DNA of 64,000 bases from an uncultured Paracoccaceae bacterium (GCA_938092015.1 CALKOT010000001.1:1-64000), one strand, 5' to 3'. Shown: positions 45,407-54,798, numbered from the stretch's first letter. The notes: generated by a model not told the origin, from the letters alone. Translations and numbers: made by a program.

Positions 45407-45859
45407 ATGACGAAAGCTCTGAATGGCGGCGTGACCGCGAATGGAACCGGGTTTGACGGCGTGGAATGGAACATTCTGGGCCAGCAGTATTTCCCCAAAG
45501 CGGTTAGCGAAACGACGTTTGCGTTTGAGGCGAACTCAGCCCCCGGTCAGCACGTGCCGGTGCATATCCATCCCACGCAGGATGAGTTCATTCTGGTGCA
45601 GGAAGGCACGCTGGATCTGAAGTTGGATGGCGAGTGGACCAAGGCTGGCCCCGGCGATCTGGTGCGGATGCCGATGGGTGTGCCGCATGGCTATTTCAAC
45701 AAATCCGACAAGCCGGTGCGCGCTCTCTTCTGGGTCTCGCCGATGGGCAAGTTGAAGGACCTTTTTGAAGCGCTGCATGATCTGCAAGACGTTGAGAAAG
45801 TCGTCGAGCTGTCGGCTCAGCACGACGTGGAATTCCTACCGCCCGAAGCCAGCGAGTAA
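45407..45859 (+). CDS. Cupin-domain protein
   Basis: A 150-residue single cupin. Motif 1 is 'HVPVHIHPTQDEFILVQEGT' with the His-x-His...Glu metal ligands, and motif 2 is 'GDLVRMPMGVPHGYFNKS' with the last His. GGGAGA lies 7 bp before ATG 45407. Small cupins of this type accompany aromatic-degradation genes and may be dioxygenases, isomerases or storage proteins. No further assignment is possible. It lies 19 bp after the acyl-CoA dehydrogenase gene. Confidence 0.85.
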   Translation: MTKALNGGVTANGTGFDGVEWNILGQQYFPKAVSETTFAFEANSAPGQHVPVHIHPTQDEFILVQEGTLDLKLDGEWTKAGPGDLVRMPMGVPHGYFNKSDKPVRALFWVSPMGKLKDLFEALHDLQDVEKVVELSAQHDVEFLPPEASE

Positions 45860-45866
45860 GATATGC

Positions 45867-45941
45867 ATGATCGTTTTGAACATCGAAGGCGCCAAAGATC
45901 GCGCCAAGATTGCGCGTTTTTGGGCGAGGTATAATCCATGA
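45867..45941 (+). CDS. Candidate 24-residue leader-type ORF upstream of the aryl-CoA ligase
   Basis: ATG 45867 opens 25 codons (start 'MIVLNIEGAKDRAK', end 'RFWARYNP') that stop with TGA 45939-45941, overlapping the ligase ATG 45938 as ATGA, the same coupling used elsewhere in this operon. The cupin stop is only 7 bp upstream. The predicted peptide is basic and could be an amphipathic helix. There is no strong ribosome site. It may be a coupling or leader peptide, or chance. Confidence 0.3.
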   Translation: MIVLNIEGAKDRAKIARFWARYNP

Positions 45942-45953
45942 ATGTTCAAAACG
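45872..45953 (+). promoter_or_regulatory. 12-bp perfect inverted repeat flanking the ligase start
   Basis: CGTTTTGAACAT (45872-45883) and ATGTTCAAAACG (45942-45953) are exact reverse complements, separated by 58 bp. Inside, CGCCAAA with TTTGGGCG and two GCGC blocks allow further pairing, so the intercistronic RNA could fold into one long hairpin. That fold would hold the GAGGT and ATG of the ligase gene in its 3' arm. Confidence 0.5.
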
Positions 45954-47566
45954 CTCTAGGCCCCACCGGACATATCGATAGCTTTTCACGGGACAACCTG
46001 CCGCCCGCCGATCAGTGGCCAGAGATCAATCATGAGATCTATGACTACCCGCCCATCTTGAACGCGGGTGTCGAGTTTACGGACCGGATGGTCGAAAAGG
46101 GGTTTGGTGACCATACGGCGCTGATCGGCAATGGTCGGCGCCGGACGTACAAGGAGCTTACCGACTGGACCAATCGACTGGCGCACGCGCTGGTCGGGAT
46201 CGGCGTGCGCCCCGGCGACCGGGTGCTGATCCGGTCGGCGAATAATCCGGCCATGGTCGCCTGTTGGCTGGCCGCGACTAAGGCGGGCGCGGTGGTGGTG
46301 AACACCATGCCGATGCTGCGGGCAGGTGAGTTGACGGCGATTATCGACAAGGCCGAGGTCAAGTACGCCCTCTGCGACACGCGGATGATGGATGAGCTGG
46401 CGACTGCCGCGAAGACGTCTGGCTTCCTGAAAACAGTCATCGGTTTTGACGGCACCGCCAACCACGATGCAGAATTGGATCGCATGGCGCTGCAACAGCC
46501 TGTTCGGTTCGAAGCGGTGAGGACCGGGCGGGATGATGTGGCGCTCTTGGGCTTCACCTCCGGCACCACAGGGTCCCCGAAGGCGACAATGCATTTTCAT
46601 CGCGACCTGCTGATCATCGCGGATGGGTATGCGAAGGAGGTGCTGGGCGTGACGCCGGATGATGTGTTCGTCGGCTCTCCGCCCCTCGCATTCACCTTCG
46701 GCCTCGGTGGGTTGGCGATCTTCCCCCTGCGGTTCGGCGCGGCGGCGACATTGCTGGAACAGGCGACGCCGCCCAACATGGTCGAGATCATCGAGACCTA
46801 CAAAGCCACCGTCTGCTTTACTGCGCCAACCGCCTATCGCGCGATGATGGCGGCGATGGACAAAGGGGCGGACCTTTCATCGCTCCGCGCCGCAGTGTCG
46901 GCGGGTGAGACGCTGCCCGCACCGGTCTATGAAGAATGGATGGAAAAGACCGGCAAACCGATGCTCGATGGCATCGGCGCGACCGAGATGCTGCATATCT
47001 TCGTCACCAACCGCTTTGACGATCACCGGCCTGCCTGCACTGGCAAACCGGTCAAAGGTTACGAAGCGAAGGTGGTTGATGATGACATGAACGATATGGC
47101 CGATGGCGAAACAGGCCGCCTCGCGGTGCGCGGACCAACCGGATGCCGCTATCTGGGCGATGATCGCCAGTTGAAATATGTGCGGGACGGCTGGAACATC
47201 ACCGGCGACAGTTTTTGGCGTGATGAAGACAGGCGGTTCCACTTCGCCGCGCGGAATGACGATATGATCATCTCATCCGGCTACAACATCGCTGGGCCGG
47301 AAGTTGAGGCTGCTCTCCTCTCTCATGAAGATGTCTCAGAATGCGGCGTCGTTGCTGCTCCGGATGAAGAGCGTGGCAATATCGTTGAAGCGCATGTCGT
47401 GCTGAAGGAAGGCGTCTCTGGCGACGACGCCGCCATCAAGCGCCTTCAGGACCATGTGAAGGCGACCATTGCACCCTATAAATACCCACGCAGCGTCGTC
47501 TTCATCGATGCGCTGCCCAAAACAGAAACTGGAAAAATCCAGCGGTTCAGGTTGAGGAAGTCATAA
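45938..47566 (+). CDS. Aryl-CoA ligase, 2-aminobenzoate/benzoate-CoA ligase family
   Basis: A 542-residue ANL-superfamily ligase. A3 is 'LLGFTSGTTGSPKATMHFHR', A5 'DGIGATEMLHIF', A8 region 'FAARNDDMIISSGYNIAGPE' and A10 Lys is in 'LPKTETGKIQRF'. The early 'EINHEIYDYPPILNAGVEF' and 'SPPLAFTFGLGG' are typical of benzoate- and 2-aminobenzoate-CoA ligases. It would start the pathway by making the CoA thioester used by the monooxygenase/reductase at 39932. It shares one base with the RidA gene that follows (TAATG). Confidence 0.88.
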   Translation: MNVQNALGPTGHIDSFSRDNLPPADQWPEINHEIYDYPPILNAGVEFTDRMVEKGFGDHTALIGNGRRRTYKELTDWTNRLAHALVGIGVRPGDRVLIRSANNPAMVACWLAATKAGAVVVNTMPMLRAGELTAIIDKAEVKYALCDTRMMDELATAAKTSGFLKTVIGFDGTANHDAELDRMALQQPVRFEAVRTGRDDVALLGFTSGTTGSPKATMHFHRDLLIIADGYAKEVLGVTPDDVFVGSPPLAFTFGLGGLAIFPLRFGAAATLLEQATPPNMVEIIETYKATVCFTAPTAYRAMMAAMDKGADLSSLRAAVSAGETLPAPVYEEWMEKTGKPMLDGIGATEMLHIFVTNRFDDHRPACTGKPVKGYEAKVVDDDMNDMADGETGRLAVRGPTGCRYLGDDRQLKYVRDGWNITGDSFWRDEDRRFHFAARNDDMIISSGYNIAGPEVEAALLSHEDVSECGVVAAPDEERGNIVEAHVVLKEGVSGDDAAIKRLQDHVKATIAPYKYPRSVVFIDALPKTETGKIQRFRLRKS

Positions 47567-47958
47567 TGAACAAGATTATTCATCCAGAAGGCTGGGCGCC
47601 CGCGAAGGGCTATGCCAACGGCGTACTCAGCGACAAGGGCACGCTTTATGTCGGCGGCCAGATTGGCTGGACGGCTGAGCAGGTGTTTGAGGCGAAAGAT
47701 TTTCTGGGCCAATGCAAGCAGACGCTTCAGAACATCCTCACCATCGTTGAGGCCGCCGGCGGTACGGCCGAAGACCTGACCCGCCTGACCTGGTACGTCA
47801 CCGACAAAAAGGAATATGTCGCCAAGCAGCGTGAGATGGGCGCTGTCTATCGCGAAGTACTAGGCCGCCATTTCCCTGCGATGACTATGGTCGTAGTCGC
47901 GGGTTTGGTCGAAGACGACGCCTTGGTAGAGATTGAAGCAGTTGCGGAGATTGGTTGA
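47566..47958 (+). CDS. RidA/YjgF-family enamine/imine deaminase
   Basis: A 130-residue member of the Rid family: 'NGVLSDKGTLYVGGQIGW', then 'QCKQTLQNILTIVEAAGGTA' and the end 'VEDDALVEIEAVAEIG'. The key Arg of RidA (R105 in Escherichia) is not clearly present in the usual 'RxAV' context, so it may belong to a Rid subgroup specialised for another substrate. Rid-family enzymes hydrolyse reactive enamines and include 2-aminomuconate deaminases. Since the monooxygenase/reductase on 2-aminobenzoyl-CoA gives an enamine, this protein could remove its amino group as ammonia. That link is inference from context. Confidence 0.85.
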   Translation: MNKIIHPEGWAPAKGYANGVLSDKGTLYVGGQIGWTAEQVFEAKDFLGQCKQTLQNILTIVEAAGGTAEDLTRLTWYVTDKKEYVAKQREMGAVYREVLGRHFPAMTMVVVAGLVEDDALVEIEAVAEIG

Positions 47959-47974
47959 TCACCGCCACAAAGGC

Positions 47975-48892
47975 TTAGAAGATAAAGTCGTTTTCTGTCA
48001 GAGTTGCGCTTGAAACGCCGTCAAACCGAACGAGGACTTCTCCATCAACTGTGATTTTTGCGCCAATGGCTCCGTCCGCCAAATGATCGGCCGTAAGGTC
48101 GGCGAAATCTGTGATCTCGTTGACTGCTGACAAATCAACACTGTCCACGCCAGCTTTTTAACGCTGGATTATGTCCGTTCCGTCACCAGATGCGAACACA
48201 AAGACATCCGCGCCGCCGCCGCCGTTCAGCACATCGGCTTTCCCGCCACCACGCAGGACATCATCGCCGTCGTCTCCGCTCAACATGTCTGAACCGCTGT
48301 TACCGAACAGCCTGTCGTTCCCGGACCCGCCACGAAGATCGTCGTCGCCAGAGTTGCCGCGAAGCAAGTCGTCGCCGCGGCCGCCAATCATTGTGTCCAG
48401 GCCAATGCCACCAAGTATGACATCATCGCCGCCACCGCCTAAAAGCCGGTCAGCGCCATTCCCGCCCAGTATCTGGTCATCACCGCCTTTGCCGCGCAAT
48501 GTATCGTCGCCGCCAAACCCGGTTAGCGTTTGAGCTCCACCAGCGCCAATAACGACGTCATCGCCACCCAGCAGTTTGCTTTCGATGCGTTCAAAGTTCA
48601 GGCGCCGAATGTCGGTGAAGAAATCTTCCCCGGATAATGCAGTGCCTGAAAATTGGAATATCTCTCCGCCGCCGGTGAGCTCAAAATCAGTAATAACGAC
48701 TTCAGAGCTGTCACTTCAAAGGTTCTGCCCCTCGTAATTGAATTCCAGGTCAAGCCGCCGCTCGTCTACATCCACCTTCTTAGCCCTGCCTTCAACGCTG
48801 TTGTCGCTGGCAGATGAGATTTTGCCGTTGATGTAGCCCAAAAGCGCATCTTTGATCTCAGCTTTGGTTAAGCTGTTTTTGAGTTTCGCCAT
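47975..48892 (-). pseudogene. RTX calcium-binding repeat protein, two in-frame stop codons
   Basis: One frame of 306 codons runs from ATG 48892 to TAA 47975-47977. It is interrupted by TGA at 48716-48718 (codon 59) and TAA at 48158-48160 (codon 245). Before the first stop it reads 'MAKLKNSLTKAEIKDALLGY'. Between the stops are about ten GGxGxDxLxG nonapeptide repeats ('GGNGADRLLGGGGDDVILGG'), which bind calcium in a parallel beta-roll. After the second stop comes a type I secretion-like end 'LTENDFIF'. The frame is otherwise intact, so the damage looks recent or comes from sequence errors. It would have been a secreted or surface protein. Confidence 0.75.
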
Positions 48893-48961
48893 TGTTTAGC
48901 CCTTCATCAAGCAAAGTGATTTCGTGGCAGGATAGCAATGTCTGCGGGAAAGCGAAAAGGC

Positions 48962-48994
48962 AAAAAGCGGATGGCCCGGTTACGGGCGCATCCG
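48962..48994 (-). terminator. Rho-independent terminator of the peptide ABC transporter operon
   Basis: On the minus strand CGGATGCGCCCG, loop TAAC, CGGGCCATCCG forms a stem of about 11 bp with one bulge, followed by CTTTTTG. It begins 7 bp beyond the stop of the DppC-like permease gene. Confidence 0.72.
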
Positions 48995-49000
48995 GATTGT

Positions 49001-49933
49001 TCACCGACCCCTGATCCGTGGGTCAAGCGCATCACGCAGGCCGTCGCCCATGTAGTTCACGCTAAGAACCGTCAGTGAAATGGCCAGACCGGGCCAGAGG
49101 ACGCGGCTGGGGTACTGTTCCAGGAACACGACGCCATCGTACACCAGCCGTCCCCATGTCGGGAAATCGGAAGGGAAGCCGAGGCCAAGGAAGCTAAGCG
49201 CGCTTTCTGTGATGATAGCGGATGCAATGCCGAGTGTGGCTGAGACCATGATCGGGCTGAGGATGTTGGGGAAGATATGGCGGGATATGATCCGCCGCTC
49301 GTCAGTTCCGATAGATTTGGCGGCCAGCACAAACTCACGCTCTTTCAACGCCAGAACGTCGCCGCGCACAATGCGGGCGGTTTGCATCCAGCTGGTGATG
49401 CCGATGACGAAGACCACCAGGATGAATATGCCGGTTTCGGGACCAAAATTCTTCCTGAGCGTATCGCGGAAGAGCATGATTATGACCAAAAGCAGGGGCA
49501 GCAGAGGTAGCGCCAGGAAGAGGTCTGTAAACCGCATCAACGGTCCGTCCAGCCGTTTGAAATAGCCCGCCAGAACACCGATCAATGCGCCGATCACGAG
49601 GCTCAGCAACATCGCGGTGATGCCCACAGCCATGGAAACGCGCCCGCCGGACAGAACCTGCGCAAACGTATCGCGGCCCAGCTGATCTGTGCCCATCGGA
49701 TGAGCCCAGCTGGGACCCTGATTCTTGGCGCGGATGTCGATGTAGCTGGGGTCGATCGTGTGCAGGAACGGCCCGATCAGCACAGCCAGTACAATCAGCC
49801 CGAAGATGACCGTGCCGACCATGGCGCCGCGATGGGTCGAATACTGCGCCCAGACATCGCCCCACATGGAGCGGTGTTCGCCAATCGCCTCGCCTGCGGT
49901 GTTGTTGGTCGTGTTGGCTGTTGCGTCAGTCAT
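49001..49933 (-). CDS. Dipeptide/oligopeptide ABC transporter permease (DppC/OppC-like)
   Basis: A 310-residue permease with about six membrane segments. The cytoplasmic N-terminus is followed by 'HPMGTDQLGRDTFAQVLSGG', the OppC signature, and by the EAA loop 'FVLAAKSIGTDERRIISRHI'. The end 'GDGLRDALDPRIRGR' is typical. It overlaps the DppB-like gene by 8 bp. The two permeases form the channel for the binding protein encoded at 51007. Confidence 0.9.
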   Translation of the reverse strand: MTDATANTTNNTAGEAIGEHRSMWGDVWAQYSTHRGAMVGTVIFGLIVLAVLIGPFLHTIDPSYIDIRAKNQGPSWAHPMGTDQLGRDTFAQVLSGGRVSMAVGITAMLLSLVIGALIGVLAGYFKRLDGPLMRFTDLFLALPLLPLLLVIIMLFRDTLRKNFGPETGIFILVVFVIGITSWMQTARIVRGDVLALKEREFVLAAKSIGTDERRIISRHIFPNILSPIMVSATLGIASAIITESALSFLGLGFPSDFPTWGRLVYDGVVFLEQYPSRVLWPGLAISLTVLSVNYMGDGLRDALDPRIRGR

Positions 49934-50933
49934 AGCGAATCCTCGGATCCATGATGGCGTAGAGAATGTCTGCCAGCAGATTGCAGAAGACGATCAGTAC
50001 AGCAAAGATGAAGGTCAGGGTTTGCACCAGCGGAATGTCAGCGCCCTGAATGCCCAGGATCAGCAGCTGACCAAGGCCATTCACCTTGAAAATCTGCTCG
50101 GTAATGATCGCGCCACCGAAAACTTGCGGCACTAAAAGCGCGATGACCGTGATGACCGGGATAAGAGAGTTACGCAGGACATGGATTAGCAGAACAACGC
50201 GTTCCTTCATCCCCTTCGCCCGCGCCGTTCTCACATAATCCTGGCTGAGATTATCCAGCATTGAGGCGCGCATGAACCGGCTGATCTGGCTGGCGTTAAA
50301 GAGGCCCAACACCATCACCGGCATGATCATTTGTTTGACCTGATGCCAAAAACTGCCGAAGTCCGTAACTTCATGCGTCGTGTCATAAATCGATGGCAGC
50401 CAGCCAAGATAAACGCTGAAGATCACGATCAGCACCGTGCCGGTCAGGAAGGTTGGAACCGAAAAGCCGACCATGGAGATGAACGTGCCCATCTGGTCGA
50501 ACCAGGAATAGTGCTTGTAGGCTGAAATCACACCCAGCGGCACCGCAATCAGGATGCCAACGACGAAGGCCATGCCGACAACCCACAGGGTTTGTGGCGT
50601 GCGTTCTACAATCAGGTCAACGACTGGGGACCGCGTCGCCCATGACCGAACGCGTAGCCGGTCAGGGTTTTCGGCGACCCAGCCCCACTCGGCCATGATG
50701 TTTAGCGGCTCGTTAATGAAGAACTGATTGAGCCATAACGCGTAGCGAATGTGGATCGGCTGATCCAATCCAAGGCTGATTTTGATTTTCTCGCGAACCT
50801 CAGGTGTGATTGTCATCGGCAGGTTGCCGGTTGGATCATTGGGCGCGAGATCCAAGAGAAGGAAGATGATGAAGCTGATCATCAAAAGCGTCGGGATCGC
50901 CATCATTAATCGGCGGATCGTGTAGTTCAGCAT
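49926..50933 (-). CDS. Dipeptide/oligopeptide ABC transporter permease (DppB/OppB-like)
   Basis: A 335-residue permease beginning 'MLNYTIRRLMMAIPTLLMIS', the standard DppB start with its first membrane segment. Six membrane segments in all; the coupling loop 'YVRTARAKGMKERVVLLIHV' is near residue 230. The end 'LADILYAIMDPRIRYD' is typical of the family. It lies downstream of the binding-protein gene, with a hairpin between the two. Confidence 0.9.
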   Translation of the reverse strand: MLNYTIRRLMMAIPTLLMISFIIFLLLDLAPNDPTGNLPMTITPEVREKIKISLGLDQPIHIRYALWLNQFFINEPLNIMAEWGWVAENPDRLRVRSWATRSPVVDLIVERTPQTLWVVGMAFVVGILIAVPLGVISAYKHYSWFDQMGTFISMVGFSVPTFLTGTVLIVIFSVYLGWLPSIYDTTHEVTDFGSFWHQVKQMIMPVMVLGLFNASQISRFMRASMLDNLSQDYVRTARAKGMKERVVLLIHVLRNSLIPVITVIALLVPQVFGGAIITEQIFKVNGLGQLLILGIQGADIPLVQTLTFIFAVLIVFCNLLADILYAIMDPRIRYD

Positions 50934-50963
50934 GAAGGACGCCTCGGGTGATAAGCCTGGGTA

Positions 50964-50985
50964 GGGACGGCGCGAACGCCGCCCC
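50964..50985 (-). other. Intercistronic stem-loop between peptide-binding protein and permease genes
   Basis: On the minus strand GGGGCGGCG-TTCG-CGCCGTCCC gives a 9-bp stem with one mismatch and a UUCG tetraloop, an exceptionally stable loop. It probably stabilises the upstream message or reduces transcription into the permease genes. Confidence 0.6.
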
Positions 50986-51006
50986 CGGTTTTCAGATCAG
51001 TTCAGA

Positions 51007-52719
51007 TCACTCTGCACGCGACCAATCGGCAACGTTCCACAGTTCACTGTCCCATGTGTTCAGCTTGACGCCAGCAAGAGTGTTGGCGTGGGCGGAAACA
51101 CGGCCACGGTGGATCAGTGGGATCATCGCGCCTTCCTGCATCAGCATATCGTTCATCTCTTTCACGATTGCTGCGCGGGCATCGAGACCAGCAGTACCTG
51201 CCAGTTTAGAAGCAAGCGCGTCATATGCCTCGGTGCAGTAACGCGGCATGTTTGAGCCGAGCCAGTTGTTCGATGGGCTTGGGATCTCTTTGCAGGTCCA
51301 GTTGCCCATATACGCCTCAGGGTCCGTGCCGTTGAAGATGTTGGTGTACATCTCAATGTCAGAGAAGAACTTCTGGAACGTATCTGGCGAAGACTGGTCG
51401 CCACCGAAGAAGACAGCTGCGTCGATGTTCTTCAGCTCGGTTTCAACACCGATTTCAGACCACCACTGTTTGATCAGCGCCTGAGTGTCCTGACGGACGG
51501 CGTTGGTCGATGTTTGGTAGAGGACCGAAAGACGAACGCCGTCTTTGGCGCGAACACCGTCAGAGCCTTTGGCCCAGCCAGCTGCGTCAAGGATCGAGTT
51601 TGCTTTTGCAATGTCCTGCACAAGGCATTCGTCGTTAGCAGTAGAGACATATGCAGGTGGGTTAGGAACCACGTTGCAAGTGGCTTTACCAGCAGCGCCG
51701 TAGCCGATTTCAGCAAGCAGGTTACGGTCGATGGCAACGCTCAGCGCGCGGCGAACATCAGCATCGGCCAGGTAAGGGTGGGCGCCGCCTTCGCGGGTTG
51801 AACGCTTGTCACCCAGATCAGCAGACGGGTTTGTCATGTTGACCATCAGACGCTCAACGCCTGTACCGAATGCAGACACGACGGTGCCTTTGCCAGCGCC
51901 AGCCATGTCTGACAGGATCTGTGGATCGATCTGCAGGTTCCACGCGTAGTCGAACTCAGATGTCTGCAGAACCGAACGCGCAGCCGCAGCCGCATCGCCG
52001 CCACCTTTAAAGGTCAGCGTGGCGAAGGCAGGTTTGTTCGCATCGCGGTAGTTCGGGTTGGCTTCCATCGAAATCACGTCATTCGCTTTGAATTCCGTGA
52101 CGCGGAACGGGCCGGTGCCGATAGGGCCAAAGTTCTGCTCGGTGCAGTTCGGAGCCTCAGCGCCTTTACAGTTAGCAAACTGAGCGGCCTGAATAACCGG
52201 GCTTTCGCCACCAACGAATGGGCCATATGGGAAAGGCTTTGCTTTTCCAAAGGTGATTTTAACCGTCAGATCATCGATCGCTTCGACATTGGTAACGTCG
52301 TCGAACTTCGACAGCTGCTGACAGCCACCAGTTGGATCCATGCAGTAGTCAGCGGTGAAGACGACGTCGTTCGCAGTGAACGGCGTGCCGTCTGACCAAA
52401 GAATGCCCGATTTGATCTTCCAGGTGATGGAAGTCAGATCTTCGGAAACGCCGCCGTTTTCAACGGTGGGGATTTCTTCGACCAGCCATGGAACCATGTT
52501 AGCGTTTTCGTCATAACGCGCGAGAGGTTCGATCACCATTGAGGCGCTTTCGACGTCTTTCGTACCGCCCGAAAGGAACGGGTTCAGAATGGACGCGGCT
52601 TGCCAATAGATGATGTTGACGTGGCCGTCGGAACCACGGGTCTTGTGGCTGGCGGCAAAGGCGGCGGAGGCGGTCATTGCGACCGCTGCAGCGCCCAGTG
52701 CGACGTGTTTGAGTTTCAC
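51007..52719 (-). CDS. Dipeptide/oligopeptide ABC transporter substrate-binding protein
   Basis: A 570-residue family 5 extracellular binding protein with signal peptide (cleavage after 'AFA' near residue 23). The N-terminal lobe has 'IYWQAASILNPFLSGGTKDV' and the hinge regions 'GILWSDGTPFTANDVVFTAD' and 'GTGPFRVTEFKANDVISME'. 'DVRRALSVAIDRNLLAE' is the typical later motif. It binds peptides or other large solutes in the periplasm; sequence does not say which. Order in the operon is D-F-A-B-C, with the ATPases first. Confidence 0.9.
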   Translation of the reverse strand: MKLKHVALGAAAVAMTASAAFAASHKTRGSDGHVNIIYWQAASILNPFLSGGTKDVESASMVIEPLARYDENANMVPWLVEEIPTVENGGVSEDLTSITWKIKSGILWSDGTPFTANDVVFTADYCMDPTGGCQQLSKFDDVTNVEAIDDLTVKITFGKAKPFPYGPFVGGESPVIQAAQFANCKGAEAPNCTEQNFGPIGTGPFRVTEFKANDVISMEANPNYRDANKPAFATLTFKGGGDAAAAARSVLQTSEFDYAWNLQIDPQILSDMAGAGKGTVVSAFGTGVERLMVNMTNPSADLGDKRSTREGGAHPYLADADVRRALSVAIDRNLLAEIGYGAAGKATCNVVPNPPAYVSTANDECLVQDIAKANSILDAAGWAKGSDGVRAKDGVRLSVLYQTSTNAVRQDTQALIKQWWSEIGVETELKNIDAAVFFGGDQSSPDTFQKFFSDIEMYTNIFNGTDPEAYMGNWTCKEIPSPSNNWLGSNMPRYCTEAYDALASKLAGTAGLDARAAIVKEMNDMLMQEGAMIPLIHRGRVSAHANTLAGVKLNTWDSELWNVADWSRAE

Positions 52720-52805
52720 TTTGTAGTCTCCCTGACTTGGGTTGGTGTTAGCGCGGTAGACCCGCGACTAGGGTTGGTTGGTTTTTGGATTGCAGAGCTC
52801 TTTCC

Positions 52806-53789
52806 TCAATTCAGTAAATGGCAGGCGGCGAAACGGCCGGGCGCGACCTCTCGCCATTCGGGTTCTTCTTGGCGACACTGCGCTTCTGCGACGGGGCAGC
52901 GCGTACAGAAATTGCATCCCTGGGGCGGATTGGCTGGGCTGGGTACATCGCCCTGCAGGATAATCCGCTCTCGTTGGGTTTCTTCGACTGTGGGCACGGC
53001 CGAAAGCAGTGCTTTAGTATAAGGGTGTTGTGGGCTGTCGAACAGCGCGTCGCGCTCAGCCAATTCAACCACTTTTCCAAGATACATCACGGCGACCCGG
53101 TCTGCGATATGCCGGACCATCGACAGGTCGTGGCTGATGAACAGATACGTGAGGCCTAGCTGGTTTTGCAGATCCTCAAGCAAGTTGACGACCTGCGCCT
53201 GAATGGACACGTCCAGCGCCGCAATTGGCTCATCACACACAATGAACTTAGGGTTCAGGGCAAGCGCGCGAGCGATGCCAATACGCTGGCGCTGGCCGCC
53301 TGAAAACTCATGCGGATAGCGGTTGGCGAAATCAGGGTTCATTCCGACCTGCTCCAACAGGTCTTTGACCTTGGCCTGCTTTTCGGCCTTGGACATGCCT
53401 TTGCGATGCTCATCAAGCGGCTCTGCGATGATGTCGCTGACGGTCATGCGCGGGTTCAGACACGCCTGCGGGTCCTGAAAGATCATCTGCATTTCGGGGC
53501 GCAGATCGCGCAGCGCCTCACCATTCAACGAAGTCACATCCTGCCCGTTCAACACAATCGTGCCATCCGTCGGGTCGTACAGGCGTAGGATCGCGCGGCC
53601 CGTTGTGGATTTGCCGCAGCCGCTTTCCCCAACCAGACCCAGCGTTTCCCCACGAATGATGTCAAAGCTGATGCCATCGACGGCTTTCACCTCACCAACC
53701 TTTTTGCGAAAGACGCCTTTGAAGATTGGGAAATGCATCGTCAGGTTCGACACGCTCACCAGAACGTCTTTGGCGATATCAAGCGGCAT
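52806..53789 (-). CDS. Peptide ABC transporter ATP-binding protein (DppF/OppF-like)
   Basis: A 327-residue ATPase. Walker A is '[20 protein letters not shown]', the Q-loop '[14 protein letters not shown]', the signature '[18 protein letters not shown]', Walker B '[18 protein letters not shown]' and the H-loop '[15 protein letters not shown]'. The C-terminal oligopeptide extension has the Cys pattern '[15 protein letters not shown]', which in this family may bind an iron-sulfur cluster. Its start overlaps the DppD-like gene by 11 bp. Confidence 0.92.
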   Translation of the reverse strand: MPLDIAKDVLVSVSNLTMHFPIFKGVFRKKVGEVKAVDGISFDIIRGETLGLVGESGCGKSTTGRAILRLYDPTDGTIVLNGQDVTSLNGEALRDLRPEMQMIFQDPQACLNPRMTVSDIIAEPLDEHRKGMSKAEKQAKVKDLLEQVGMNPDFANRYPHEFSGGQRQRIGIARALALNPKFIVCDEPIAALDVSIQAQVVNLLEDLQNQLGLTYLFISHDLSMVRHIADRVAVMYLGKVVELAERDALFDSPQHPYTKALLSAVPTVEETQRERIILQGDVPSPANPPQGCNFCTRCPVAEAQCRQEEPEWREVAPGRFAACHLLN

Positions 53790-54798
53790 TGGTGGCCTCC
53801 CCCGTTTCAGAGTCCCACCAGCAGGCGACGTCGTGGCCAGCGGCGACCTGCCTGATTTGCGGATTCTCTTTCAGGCAACGATTGAATGCATGGGCGCAGC
53901 GCGGCGCGAAAGGGCAGCTGGATGGTTTGGCGTTCAGCGTCGGAGGTGTGCCAGAGATGGACAGCAACCGCTCTGGCCGCTCGCCTTCCAGCGCTGGAAT
54001 CGTTTCCATCAGCGCGCGAGTGTACGGGTGGCGCGGGGAGCGGAACAGCTCTCTCGTATCAGCATGTTCGACCACCTGGCCGCCATACATCACCATGACG
54101 CGGTCAGCGATGCCTGCGACGACGCCAAGGTCATGGGTGATCCAGATGATCCCCATGCCCAGATCGCGACGAAGGTCTTTGACCAGTTCAAGGATTTGCG
54201 CCTGAATGGTCACGTCCAGTGCCGTCGTCGGCTCATCTGCGATCAGAACTTTCGGATCGCAGGCCAGTGCTATCGCGATCATCACGCGCTGGCGCATACC
54301 GCCGGAAAACTGGTGCGGAAAATCGTTCAGCCTGTCAGCGGCGGAGGGGATGCCGACCAGCGTCAGCAATTCTGCGGCGCGCTTCTTCGCCTCGCGCTTT
54401 GACAATTTCAGATGTTCACGCAGGGGTTCGATCAACTGGAAGCCAACTGTGAACACCGGATTGAGCGAAGTCATCGGGTCCTGAAAGACAAAGCCGATCT
54501 CACCACCGCGCAGCGCCCTGAGTTCCGTATCTGACATGTCTAGAACATTGCGGCCCTGAAACAGAACCTCGCCATTGGTGACTTCGGCCGGTGGCATAGG
54601 AAGCAGCTTCATCAGTGACATCATCGTCACAGATTTGCCTGATCCGCTTTCGCCGACGACGCCTAAAAGCTCACCCTCGCCAATCTGAAAGCTGACGCCG
54701 TTGACGGCATGCACCGCGCCATCGCGCGTGTGGAAAATAGTTTCGAGGTCATTGACCTCAAGCACCGGACTGGCGGCGGCCCCTGCTGATCCGTCCAT
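53779..54798 (-). CDS. Peptide ABC transporter ATP-binding protein (DppD/OppD-like)
   Basis: A 339-residue ATPase. Walker A is '[20 protein letters not shown]', signature '[18 protein letters not shown]', Walker B '[18 protein letters not shown]' and the H-loop '[15 protein letters not shown]'. The oligopeptide C-terminal domain with '[14 protein letters not shown]' is present. It is the first gene of the minus-strand peptide-import operon; its promoter should be in the short region 54799-54907, which separates it from the end of the thiamine operon. Confidence 0.92.
   Translation of the reverse strand: MDGSAGAAASPVLEVNDLETIFHTRDGAVHAVNGVSFQIGEGELLGVVGESGSGKSVTMMSLMKLLPMPPAEVTNGEVLFQGRNVLDMSDTELRALRGGEIGFVFQDPMTSLNPVFTVGFQLIEPLREHLKLSKREAKKRAAELLTLVGIPSAADRLNDFPHQFSGGMRQRVMIAIALACDPKVLIADEPTTALDVTIQAQILELVKDLRRDLGMGIIWITHDLGVVAGIADRVMVMYGGQVVEHADTRELFRSPRHPYTRALMETIPALEGERPERLLSISGTPPTLNAKPSSCPFAPRCAHAFNRCLKENPQIRQVAAGHDVACWWDSETGEATNAA

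Noticed and set aside
48158..48499. The RTX repeat segment as a separate 113-residue gene
   Set aside because: The same frame extends through stop codons to a normal start and a secretion-type end, so it is part of one disrupted gene.
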